Assembly (NCBI GenBank): GCA_964561605.1 | Contig: CAZLQD010000029.1 | Location: forward strand, 124,001-188,000 | Length of the DNA: 64,000 nt | Reading direction: 5' to 3' | Source of the DNA: JALUZX01 sp964561605 | Lineage (GTDB): Bacteria > Planctomycetota > UBA1135 > JALUZX01 | In this document: one piece after another, positions 43,490-52,000 of the stretch | Position numbering within the stretch: the stretch's first letter is position 1 | Layout: each line of letters starts with the position of its first letter | The notes under the pieces: generated by a model | What the model saw: only the letters and a program-made list of their open reading frames with translations | Told to the model about the DNA's origin: nothing | Databases searched by the model: none | Position numbers and translations under genes: made by a program

Positions 43490-43520
43490 GGGGAAGACTG
43501 TTCGAAGAACAGGATTCCCC
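43490..43520. other. Hairpin with symmetrical internal loop
   Basis: GGGGAA (43490-43495) pairs with TTCCCC (43515-43520), and CTGTTC (43498-43503) pairs with GAACAG (43507-43512) around a GAA loop. The two stems are separated by GA facing GA, which can form sheared G-A pairs in RNA. It lies directly before the first 78-bp repeat. Confidence 0.5.
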
Positions 43521-43595
43521 GACGTCAGGGGGAGCTTGGGCCTTCGAGGGGTTGTTTTGTGGCGCAATCGATGGTGGAGCCACTCCCCGGGCGTC
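43518..43595. repeat. 78-bp direct repeat, copy 1
   Basis: Starts CCCGACGTCAGGGGGAGC and ends at CCCCGGGCGTC. It matches copy 2 (43657-43734) with two differences that I can see. The last part (GCCACTCCCCGGGCGTCTCG) also occurs at 43416-43438. Function unknown. Confidence 0.85.
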
Positions 43596-43656
43596 TCGGG
43601 CATGTCCCCCTGGTCCATGCCCGAGCCGGCCGGGGCTGACGGGGGGAGGGAGAATG

Positions 43657-43734
43657 CCCGACGTCAGGGGGAGCCTGGGCCTTCGGGGGGTTGTTTTGTG
43701 GCGCAATCGATGGTGGAGCCACTCCCCGGGCGTC
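43657..43734. repeat. 78-bp direct repeat, copy 2
   Basis: The second copy lies 139 bp after copy 1, differing at two positions. The core GTTGTTTTGTGGCGCAATCG is fully conserved between copies. Confidence 0.85.
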
Positions 43735-43738
43735 CTCA

Positions 43739-43760
43739 GTCTGGGTCTTGCGACCCAGAC
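43739..43760. other. Perfect 9-bp stem, 4-nt loop hairpin
   Basis: GTCTGGGTC (43739-43747), loop TTGC, GACCCAGAC (43752-43760). It separates the second 78-bp repeat from the 49-bp repeats. It could be a structured end of the element or a terminator. Confidence 0.5.
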
Positions 43761-43764
43761 CTCG

Positions 43765-43878
43765 GCCGGCCGGGGCTGACGAGAAGAGAAGGAGGGCTTC
43801 GCTTCATGCCCGAGCCGGCCGGGGCTGACGAGAAGAGAGGGAGGGCTTCGCTTCATGCCCGAAACCGGCCGGGGCTGA
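43765..43878. repeat. 49-bp tandem repeat, two full copies plus a partial third
   Basis: Units at 43765-43813 and 43814-43862 starting GCCGGCCGGGGCTGACGAGA, with one visible difference; a 16-bp partial copy follows at 43863-43878. A related block (CATGCCCGAGCCGGCCGGGG) occurs alone at 43616-43641. Confidence 0.85.
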
Positions 43879-43888
43879 GGCATGGCGC

Positions 43889-44389
43889 TTAATCCTCCTT
43901 CACGGCCTCGAGGAGGTGGAGGAGCCAGAGGCCGTTCTCCTGGCGGTGGAGGATGGCGTGGATGTTCCGTTTGCCTCCGGGGCCCATGGGAAGGGGGAAG
44001 AGGACCCGGTTCTCGTCCAGGAGGCGGGGTTTGGGTGTGAAGGACTCGGGCTTCGGGAAGAAGGTCTGGATCCGTTTCAGGGCCTTGGGTCCCCCATGAA
44101 GGAGTTCCTTCCGAAGCGCCCGGACCTGGTCGCTCCCGTCGGAATCCAGGTAGGTGGAGGCGGCTTTTGCTTCACCTTTCTCCAATGCCCGGAGGAACCG
44201 GACCAGGGCTTCCGCCGCTCCTTCTTCGGGAAGCATGTCCTCCGGGGCGGGCCGGTCGGCCATGGGACCCCCGGGAAGGGGCGGAGGCGGAAGGGGGGGC
44301 ACGTCTTTCGGCGGGGGCAGGCCGTCCCCGCAGGCCGAGAGGGCCGCGAGAAGGACGGCCAGGGCCGCCGCCGGCCGGGTCCCTCTCAT
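43889..44389 (-). CDS. Small lipoprotein of unknown function
   Basis: 166 aa. A signal peptide with the lipobox LSAC gives Cys about 20, followed by a proline-rich linker and a helical acidic region. The C-terminal part resembles a compact alpha/beta fold seen in NTF2-like or DUF-type stress proteins (ALVRFLRALEKGEAKAASTYL; late HAILHRQENGLWLLHLLEAV). An NTF2-like relation is a guess. The ATG overlaps the stop of the GH88 fusion gene (4 bp), so the two are probably co-translated and may act together. Confidence 0.7.
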   Translation of the reverse strand: MRGTRPAAALAVLLAALSACGDGLPPPKDVPPLPPPPLPGGPMADRPAPEDMLPEEGAAEALVRFLRALEKGEAKAASTYLDSDGSDQVRALRKELLHGGPKALKRIQTFFPKPESFTPKPRLLDENRVLFPLPMGPGGKRNIHAILHRQENGLWLLHLLEAVKED

Positions 44390-47300
44390 CCCTTGCGGAC
44401 CTCCGAAACCTTGACCTGCAACTTTCCCTTTTTCCACAGGAAATACACCAGGTAGAGGGAGCCCCTTCCGCTCTTCACGAGGACCCGCGTCCCGGAACCG
44501 GTTTTCTCCACCTCCTCGACCCGGGGCGGAGCGCCGGCCCTGAGGGAGCCCAGGGCCGCGGCGTAGAGGACGGGTTCTCCCTTCTTCACCTGGAAGGGGA
44601 GGTAGATCGTCTCGGCGCAGAGGGAGCGGCTCCGGTCCCTGCGGGTGGTTTCGTCCAGGATGTACAGGCCCTTCCCCTTTCCTCCGGCGAAGAGCGTGTC
44701 CAGCCCGACCAGGTCTCCGATCAAGAGGCCCCGGGCATGGAGAGGGATCCGCCGTTCCTCCCCGCCCACTCCCCGGAGGGTCAGGGGCGGCATGGGGGGG
44801 AGGAAGGGGGTGAAGGTTCGCCGGTTTCCGTTGAAGATGTCGTTCTCCACGCGGAACTGGAGGCCCTCCACGAGGCTTCCTCCGTCCTGGTTGGACTCGG
44901 CCTGGTGGAGGAGGAGGAAGGTGGCGTCGTCGGGGAGTGCAACGGCAGCCACGTGGTGGACGAGGGCGGGACCGGTTTCGGCGGACAGGGTCCAGGGATC
45001 CCATCCCCGGTCCTGGACGGTGAGCTTGAGGAGCCTCCCTCCCTTCTTGACCCACTCCAGCACTTTGCCCCAGAAGGGGCGGATCCCCAGGGCGCTCCTT
45101 CCCACGACGAAGAGGGTGACTTCTTCAGGGGGAAGGGCCCCGGGCCGGAGTTCCACGAAGGGGATTCCCAAAGCCTGGAGGGCCTTCTTGGCGTGGGCCT
45201 CGCCGGAGTAGAGGGCCACCTTCTCCCCCTTCTTCCATCCCAGGCAGGAAAGGGCGTTGGTGAAGAGTCTGCCCAGGGGCCTGCCCCGCCAGGCCTGCTC
45301 TGCGGCGTCGCCTTGGAGGAGGAGGAAATCCCCTTTCCCGGGCCGGGCTTCGAGGATCATGGGGCCGCCCTTGTCGTCTCCGGCCAGGATCTTCCAGCCC
45401 GGGCCCGCATGGAGGATCCTGTCGAAGACGGTCAAGGACCGGAGACTTCCGATCCCTCGGAAGAGGGGATGGGCCTGGGCGAGGATCTTCCCTCCCCGGG
45501 CGCCTTCGTCGGAGACCTCGAGAGAGAGGGGACATGACTTGGGCCGGGTCTTCCCTTCGAGGGCGGTGCAGGCCGCCCAGAACCCGCCCGGGAAGGTCCC
45601 GATTTCTTCTTTCGTGACCTGGGCCTTCTTTCCCACGGGACACAGGTTGCCGTCCCATTCGAGCAGATCCTCTCCCCCGGGTACGGAGAAGACGCCTTGC
45701 ATGGGATAACGGAAGGCGTGAAAGGCGTAGCTGGCGAAGCGGAAGGTGCCCCGAACGGCCGCGTGATGGGTGAAGGTGCTCTTCCAGGAGCCTGCCAGGG
45801 CCCGGTCCATCTCTTTCCTCCGGGCCGGCCGCAGGGGGTTGTCGGCGAAACCCAGGTGGAGGAGGACCGATACGGCCAGGTTCACGGCGGCGTCGCTCTC
45901 CCACTCCGAGGGCCACCGGGTGGTCGCCTTTCCGGTGAAACGTTTACCGAAGAACCGTCCGTCCCCGTTGATGAGCTGTTCACGCTCCAGGTCGTAGAGG
46001 CGGTACCCTTCGAACCTCCTGGCGATGGTGTCGCCGAACTTGTGTTCCGCCGTGACCAGGACGGGAAGGACGAAGTAGAGACCGTAGGCGTACCGGGGCC
46101 AATCTTTTCCGCCGGGATAGGCCCACCTTCCGCCCCAGAGGATGTAGCGCCTGGTCTTGCGCCAGTGGGGAAGGAAGTTGAAGAAGAGACATTCCGGTGG
46201 CTCGGTACGGGGCCCCGGTCCGGGGAGGGTGAAGGCGGCGGCGCTCCAGGCAAGGGAGTGGAGGGGACAGACCATGTAACAAAGGTGGAAGAAGCCGTGG
46301 TTCTCCACTGTGAAGTCGGGAAAGACGTTGGCCGCCGTGATCCCGGGCTTCCCGACGTCTCCGGGCCTGGAGAGGGTATTGAGGGCGAAGCGCTCCAGGG
46401 TCTTCCGCCAGCGGGCGGCCCTGCCGGGCCCGGGCTCGCAGAGGCGGAGGGCCCAGGCGGGGGCCTCCACGTCCCAGGCGTTCTCCTCGGACCCCGTGTT
46501 GTGCAGGAGGCGGTTGTAGGTGGGGACCTTCCCCAGGCGGTCCGCCTCGTGGGACAGGACCCGCTTCACCCCTTCCTTCACGTCGGGTGGGAGGTCCTTC
46601 CAGAGCAGCATGGCCCCGAGAGCGGCCTTTCCGGCCCACCAGGAACTCTGCCAGTGGTCGCCCCACTTGCGGCCGTTGGTGCAGGGCAGGTCGCCCGTGA
46701 CGTGGGTCCTGGAAAAGTAGCGCAGGGCCTGGACGGCCTGCTTCTTCAGGATCTCCCGGGGAATCCCGCAGGCCCTGGGATCGTACCGGGGGGAGGTCCC
46801 GAGAAGGGCGGCGGTGGTGATGAAGTTGGCCAGGGTGCGCTGGCCGTTCTCGTCGGACTTCCCGTCGCCGAACCAACCGATGTCGTCGTGCCCTCTGTAT
46901 CCGCCGTGCCAGCATCGCTCCACGTGGAGGGCGAAACGGGAGAGGATCCGGAAGTAGTCGTGTACCGCGGGATAACCCGGGTCGCCGGGCTTGCGTGTCG
47001 GTTTTTCGGGCCATGCCGAGGCCAGGGCCTCTCCCTTCGCGACGAGGGAGTCCCTCTGGGTGTCCGGCGACCCGGGCCGGCCGCTTCCCGCCTCACCTGC
47101 CTTTTTTTTTCTCCCCAGGAATTCCCGCAGGCCCAGGAGGAAGTAGTAGTCGCCGTAGTTGAGACCGATTGCATCCACCCCGCCGCGGGTGCTTCCGTCC
47201 AGGAGGATGGACTCCTCCGTCCTCCCCGGGGGGGAGAGGTAGTAGAGGGCGAGAGAGCGCAGGATCCGCCGGGCCGTGTCCTTGAAGAGTTTCCGTTCCC

Positions 47301-48933
47301 CCGGGGAAACGGCCGGGTTCCGGGCCAGGATGAGGAGGCCCGTGGCGCCGATGGAGGCCGCCGAGGTGTCCCGGACCACGTTGGGCCTGGTGGGGATGTC
47401 GTAGTCCCAGAAGGGGACCAGGTCGGGGGGCAGGTGGTCCACGAACCAGTGGGCTACCTGGAGGGCCGCCGCCAGGATCCTTGGATCCTTCGAGTTGGCC
47501 GCCGTCTGGGCGAAACCGTGGACCGCCCAGGACTGGCCCCTGGACCAGGTCGTGTCGTCCCCGTAGCCCTGGCGCTGGAAGGCCTTGAGGAGGCTTCCGT
47601 CGATGGGGTCCAGGGCGGCCACGTGGTATGTGCTTCCATCGGGGCGGATATGGTTCCTGATGGTGGTGAGGGCGTGGTTCGTGGCGGCCCGCGCCGGCTC
47701 AGGACCGAGACCGTGGCGGGAGGCGAAGTACAGGAGATCCATGTTCATCATGCAGTCGATGATGGTCCAGCCGGCGGACCGGGCGGTGCAGAGCTTGCCC
47801 CAGGCGCGGATGTATTTCCCCCTGGGGTTGTAGCGCCCGAGCAAGGTCCGGGCGGCGGTGAGCACGTCGGCAAGCATGGAGGGGTTTCCCGTGGCCTCCC
47901 AGGCCCTCCGCACGGACGGCATGAACATGAATCCGAGATCGTGGTTCTCGAGGGTCTTGTAGGGCCGGACGAGCTCGGAGTAGCGGATGGCTCTCTCCTT
48001 CCACCAGGAGTCGCCCGTCATGTCCCAGAGGAGGAAGAGGGAACCGGGGAAGAAGCCGTCGATCCAGCTTCCCTTGAAGGTCGTGAATCGGCCCAGCACG
48101 GTCTGGCCCGGCTGGCCCTTCCGGTCCCGGGCGGCCAGGGGCTTGTATTTCTCCAAGGCCCGGCGGAGAGCCATGCGGAAGACTTCGCCGTCCGGGAGCT
48201 CCCGGGCCGGCAGGGGCCGCAGGGGTTCGGCGAGCCTGAGGGCCAGGTCGTTTACCACGACCGGATCGGCATCCCCCTTGAATGTGAGCTTGTGGAGGGT
48301 GTAGGGCCGGCCGCCGCGGACCCGGAAGGATAGAGAAATCCGATTCCCCGATTTGTGGGCGGGTTTGGCCTCGGGGCGGTACCAGATCATGGCCCGGTTT
48401 CCCGATACGACCCAGGCCATCTTGCGCTCGGGTCCGAAATAGGGGCGGGATCCTCCGCAGGGGATGGAGGCCTCGAGGGAGAGGACCTTGCCTTCTTCCT
48501 CGGGGTCGTAGACGACGGTGGTCCAATCGGCGTCCCCGGGATGGAGGGTCCAGGTGAAGCGGAGGACCTTCGTTTTTTTTCTCCGGGCCGTATCGACGGC
48601 GGCCTTCCTCAAGGGGAGGGGACCCTTCACCGGGCCGAGGACCCGGACATCCAGGGTCTCCAGGGGGCCCGCCGAGACCAGGAGGGCGAGCTGGTCCGCC
48701 TTGCCGTCCCCGTCGAGGTCGTCCGCCTGGGCGGGGACCTCCTCACCCCGGACCCGGACCGAAAGGGGGCCGGGAGGGATGCCGGGATGGTCCACCCTCC
48801 GGAGGTCCACCACGACCGCCTCCCGGGGGCGCTTTCTTTCCAAGGGGTTCCAGAGGCGGAAGGAGAAGGACTGGGCGGATAGGAGTCCGGCCAGAAGGAA
48901 GAGAGACAGCGGGAGAAGGGAACTTTTCCTCAT
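44386..48933 (-). CDS. Secreted 1515-aa fusion: DUF4861-like, GH88 hydrolase, second helical toroid and C-terminal region
   Basis: The ATG at 48933 has AGGAAAG upstream and opens a signal peptide ending LLSAQ. Residues about 35-250 resemble the beta domain that precedes some polysaccharide hydrolases (DUF4861-like). Residues about 255-610 match GH88 unsaturated glucuronyl hydrolases: ENHDLGFMF (Asp332) and IIDCMMNMDLL (Asp393), which align with the two key Asp residues, then DDTTWSRGQSWAVHGF and WDYDIPTRPNVVRDTSAAS. A second alpha/alpha-toroid-like region (about 640-1060) carries GSEENAWDVEAPAW and VENHGFFHLCYM. The rest (about 1060-1515) is beta-rich. GH88 enzymes cleave unsaturated uronic acids from lyase products. 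Confidence 0.83.
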   Translation of the reverse strand: MRKSSLLPLSLFLLAGLLSAQSFSFRLWNPLERKRPREAVVVDLRRVDHPGIPPGPLSVRVRGEEVPAQADDLDGDGKADQLALLVSAGPLETLDVRVLGPVKGPLPLRKAAVDTARRKKTKVLRFTWTLHPGDADWTTVVYDPEEEGKVLSLEASIPCGGSRPYFGPERKMAWVVSGNRAMIWYRPEAKPAHKSGNRISLSFRVRGGRPYTLHKLTFKGDADPVVVNDLALRLAEPLRPLPARELPDGEVFRMALRRALEKYKPLAARDRKGQPGQTVLGRFTTFKGSWIDGFFPGSLFLLWDMTGDSWWKERAIRYSELVRPYKTLENHDLGFMFMPSVRRAWEATGNPSMLADVLTAARTLLGRYNPRGKYIRAWGKLCTARSAGWTIIDCMMNMDLLYFASRHGLGPEPARAATNHALTTIRNHIRPDGSTYHVAALDPIDGSLLKAFQRQGYGDDTTWSRGQSWAVHGFAQTAANSKDPRILAAALQVAHWFVDHLPPDLVPFWDYDIPTRPNVVRDTSAASIGATGLLILARNPAVSPGERKLFKDTARRILRSLALYYLSPPGRTEESILLDGSTRGGVDAIGLNYGDYYFLLGLREFLGRKKKAGEAGSGRPGSPDTQRDSLVAKGEALASAWPEKPTRKPGDPGYPAVHDYFRILSRFALHVERCWHGGYRGHDDIGWFGDGKSDENGQRTLANFITTAALLGTSPRYDPRACGIPREILKKQAVQALRYFSRTHVTGDLPCTNGRKWGDHWQSSWWAGKAALGAMLLWKDLPPDVKEGVKRVLSHEADRLGKVPTYNRLLHNTGSEENAWDVEAPAWALRLCEPGPGRAARWRKTLERFALNTLSRPGDVGKPGITAANVFPDFTVENHGFFHLCYMVCPLHSLAWSAAAFTLPGPGPRTEPPECLFFNFLPHWRKTRRYILWGGRWAYPGGKDWPRYAYGLYFVLPVLVTAEHKFGDTIARRFEGYRLYDLEREQLINGDGRFFGKRFTGKATTRWPSEWESDAAVNLAVSVLLHLGFADNPLRPARRKEMDRALAGSWKSTFTHHAAVRGTFRFASYAFHAFRYPMQGVFSVPGGEDLLEWDGNLCPVGKKAQVTKEEIGTFPGGFWAACTALEGKTRPKSCPLSLEVSDEGARGGKILAQAHPLFRGIGSLRSLTVFDRILHAGPGWKILAGDDKGGPMILEARPGKGDFLLLQGDAAEQAWRGRPLGRLFTNALSCLGWKKGEKVALYSGEAHAKKALQALGIPFVELRPGALPPEEVTLFVVGRSALGIRPFWGKVLEWVKKGGRLLKLTVQDRGWDPWTLSAETGPALVHHVAAVALPDDATFLLLHQAESNQDGGSLVEGLQFRVENDIFNGNRRTFTPFLPPMPPLTLRGVGGEERRIPLHARGLLIGDLVGLDTLFAGGKGKGLYILDETTRRDRSRSLCAETIYLPFQVKKGEPVLYAAALGSLRAGAPPRVEEVEKTGSGTRVLVKSGRGSLYLVYFLWKKGKLQVKVSEVRKG

Positions 48934-49068
48934 GGAGCGCGCTTTCCTGGCAGGAGCCGTTTCGTCGGGCCTGAGCCAGGGCAATTTACCTGGAGGAAAG
49001 AGAGATCTGAACCGGGGAGGGTTAGAATCTTGTCTTTTCCCTTCTTTTCCTTGGAAAGGAACGCCTCC

Positions 49069-52000
49069 ATGAGTCGGTCTCTTCCCAGGGCCCTTTTGGC
49101 CTTTCTCTTCCTTTCGGCCCTCTCTTCACCGGTCCCCTCCCAGGAAGAGTGCACCATCGGAGTGGCCTCCGGCGGGGCCACGGCCGACGGAAGGCCCCTT
49201 CTCTGGAAGAACCGGGACACTTCGGCGGATTCCAGGAACATCGTGGAGCTCCGGAAGGGGAAGCGCTTTTCCTTCCTGGGCCTGGTGAACCCTGGGAGCC
49301 GGAACGTCTGGGCGGGAGTGAACGAGGCGGGTTTCGCCCTGGTGAACGCCCAGTCGGCCGACCTGGGCGAGGCGGGGCAGCGGGGCCCGGGAAACGGGAC
49401 CTTCCTGGCGGCGGCCCTTGGGGAGTGCTCGGGCTTGAAGGATTTCCGGGGCCTCCTGGAGAGGACGAACCGGACGGGGCGCAGCACCCACACGAGCTAC
49501 GGGGCGATCGACGCCCGGGGAGGGGCGGGGATCTTCGAGGTGAAGGGAAGGTCCTTCGTCTTCTTCGATGCCTGCGACCCGAAGACCGCCCCCCAAGGGT
49601 GGATCGTCCGGACCAACTTTGCTTTCACGGGAGATGGGAAACGGGGCGGCGGGACGGCCCGCTACCTCAGGGCACGATTCCTCTGGGGGAAGTTGCGCCG
49701 GCTGGGGGAACTGGACGCCCGGCGGGTGCTCCGGATCTGCGCCAGGGACCTGGCCTCTCCCGGGGGAAAGCCCTATTCCCTTCCCTTCGCGCAACCCGAC
49801 GACAGGCTTCCGCCCTTCGGCATAGAAACCTTCTCCACGATCGACAGGTATACCACCCGGGCGGCCGTGGTGTTTGCGGGAGTCAGGAAAGGACGCGATC
49901 CCAGGGGGACCGTCATGTGGGGGATCATGGGCGAGCCCCTCTTCTCCGTGGCCGTTCCCTTCTGGGTGGCCGGCGGGGATCCCCCGGCGGCGGTGAGGGG
50001 AAGGAGGTCCAGTCCCATCCTGGACGTGGAGCGGCGCATGAAGAAGCTTCTCTACGTCGAGCTTTTCCGGTTCGGGAAGCCCCGGTTCTACCTGGACACC
50101 AGGCCCCTGCCCGGAATCCTGGCGAAACTCTATAATACCGAAGACAGAATATTTGATGCGACGGCGGCCTTCGAGAGGGCCGGCGGCCCCTCCCGGGCCG
50201 GGGCGGTGCGGGCCTTCCAGGTCCGGGCGGCGAAGCGGGCTCTTTCGGCCATGAAGGAGGTCCTGGCCTTCTGGGAGGAAGCGGCCCCGGTGAGGGTGGG
50301 GGTCTTTTCCGGAACGGGCGTGGGGCGCCTCGAGGCGGAGACGGCCCTGGCCGCATTGAGGTCGGACCCGGGCCTCTCGGCCTTCCCGGTGGACGCCCGG
50401 GACCTGGTCTCGGGGTCCCTGGACTTCATGGACGTGATCCTCTTCCCCGGGGGGGAGGAGAGCCTGGAAGGATGCGACCTGGGAGGGCTCGGGCGGAGGA
50501 AGGTCAAGGACTTCGTCCTCCGTGGGGGAGGGTTCGTGGGGATTTCCGGCGGAGCGGTCCTGGGCGCCGGATCCTCCCCTGGCCCCTGGAGCCTCTCCCT
50601 TGCAAGCGTCCGGGCGGTCGGATCGGGGAGGAAGGGCCTGGTGGAAGTGGAAGTCACCGGGGGAGGAGAGGAGGTCTTCCCGGAACTGGCCGGAGCCGGG
50701 CGGCTCTTCTGCCGTTGCGCCGGCGGGCCCCTCTTCGTGCCGGAGAAGGTGAAAGACCTGGAGCCCTGCAGGGTTCTCCTTCGCTTGGGGAGCAAGGCCC
50801 CGGGCGGGGCCTTCCTGGTCTCCGGCCGGGCCGGAAAGGGAAGGGTCTTCCTCTGCGCCGGACGCCCCGACGCAACGAGGGGCCTGAAGTGGATGGTGCC
50901 CCGCCTGGCCCGCCTTGCCGCCGGAAGGCCCCCGGTCTCCTACCCGGCGGCGGTGCGGTCGATTCCGCCTGGGAGGAAGGAGATCCTCCTCGACGGAGGG
51001 CTCGCCGGCCGGTGGAATGCCTTCCTGCGGAAGATCGGATGTGGGGGGGGCGGAAAAGCGGTTGCGGGCCTGGAGGAGTGGCTGGACTATCCGGCGGAAG
51101 GCCCCGACCTCTTGGCCCTGGGACTCCTCAGGAGCCTCGATCCCCAGGTCAGGGCCCGGGCGGCCCGGTTCCTCGGGAAGCGGGAGTTCCTTCCGGCCTC
51201 GCCCGCCCTGGAGGCGGCCCTCGCGGGCGAGAAGGACGAGGCTTGCAGGTCCGCCTTGGAGAAGGCACTGAAGGCCCTTTCGCCCTTCCGGCCCGTTCCC
51301 GGCCTGTTCCCGGAACGGTGGTACGAGAGAAAAGTCCGGATCCTTGGGAGCCTGGTCCCCGGCCGGACCCGGCTCGTGGAGGGGCCCGGCGAAGGGCTCT
51401 ACCACCACTTCTTTCTCCCTGTGCCTCCCGGGACGGAGAGATTGGTGGTGAACGTCCATGAGATCTCGGGGAACCGGGACCTGTCCCTCTACGCAAGGCC
51501 GGGGGGGCCGGCCTTTCCCGGGGCCCCGGGCACGGTGGAGGCGGGAGGGAAGCTTTCCCCCAGGCGGACCCTGGTGGTGGACGTCCCACGGCCGGGAAGA
51601 TGGTTCGTTGCGGTCCGGGCGGATTTCCCGGCATCCACGACCACCGAGGAGTGGGGCCGGAAGCGTTACACTCTTCCTCCGGCCTTCCGGGGTGTGAAAT
51701 ACGCTATCACCGTCTATACCCCGGCCCTCGCCTACAGGCCCGCCGGGAAGGAGGGGTTCTACAAGGACCTCTTCATGGACAGCGGCGTGGCCCTCACTTC
51801 CAGGAGGAACCTCCCTGCGGCGGACATGCTGGGCCTCACCCTGGAATACCTGGCCCTCCCCAACCGGGGGGCCACCGAAGCGGACCGGGCCCTCCAGGTG
51901 AAGCTCCTGGCTGGATGGAAGGACGATGCCAACGGGATCCTCCTCTATCCCGACGGGGCGCCGCGCTTCCGCTGCGTCTACGTCAACGGGGGGAGCGCCA

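Larger units (their letters stand above)
43378..43888. other. 511-bp non-coding region holding a repeat cluster
   Basis: This stretch follows the FemAB fusion and precedes the minus-strand lipoprotein gene. It contains direct, tandem and inverted repeats (listed separately). All frames across it give repeated low-complexity Pro/Arg peptides, so I see no gene. The ends look like imperfect inverted repeats of each other, in the manner of a MITE. Confidence 0.7.

Noticed and set aside
43416..43878. CRISPR array
   Set aside because: Repeat lengths differ (23, 49 and 78 bp), tandem copies have no spacers, and no cas gene is in the window.
43464..43883. A 139-codon minus-strand open frame and shorter plus-strand frames across the 43.4-43.9 kb repeats
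   Set aside because: The peptide is a repeated Pro/Arg-rich string following the DNA repeats, with no start-site signal and no family likeness.
49030..49068. Upstream ATG at 49030 as the start of the Ntn-hydrolase protein
   Set aside because: It would place 13 extra residues before the signal peptide and has no ribosome binding site; the ATG at 49069 has AAGGAACG upstream.
50131..50136. TATAAT box inside the Ntn-hydrolase gene
   Set aside because: A perfect -10 hexamer, but it is inside a coding frame, has no good -35 box 16-18 bp upstream, and the sequence is explained by residues LYNTEDRIFD.
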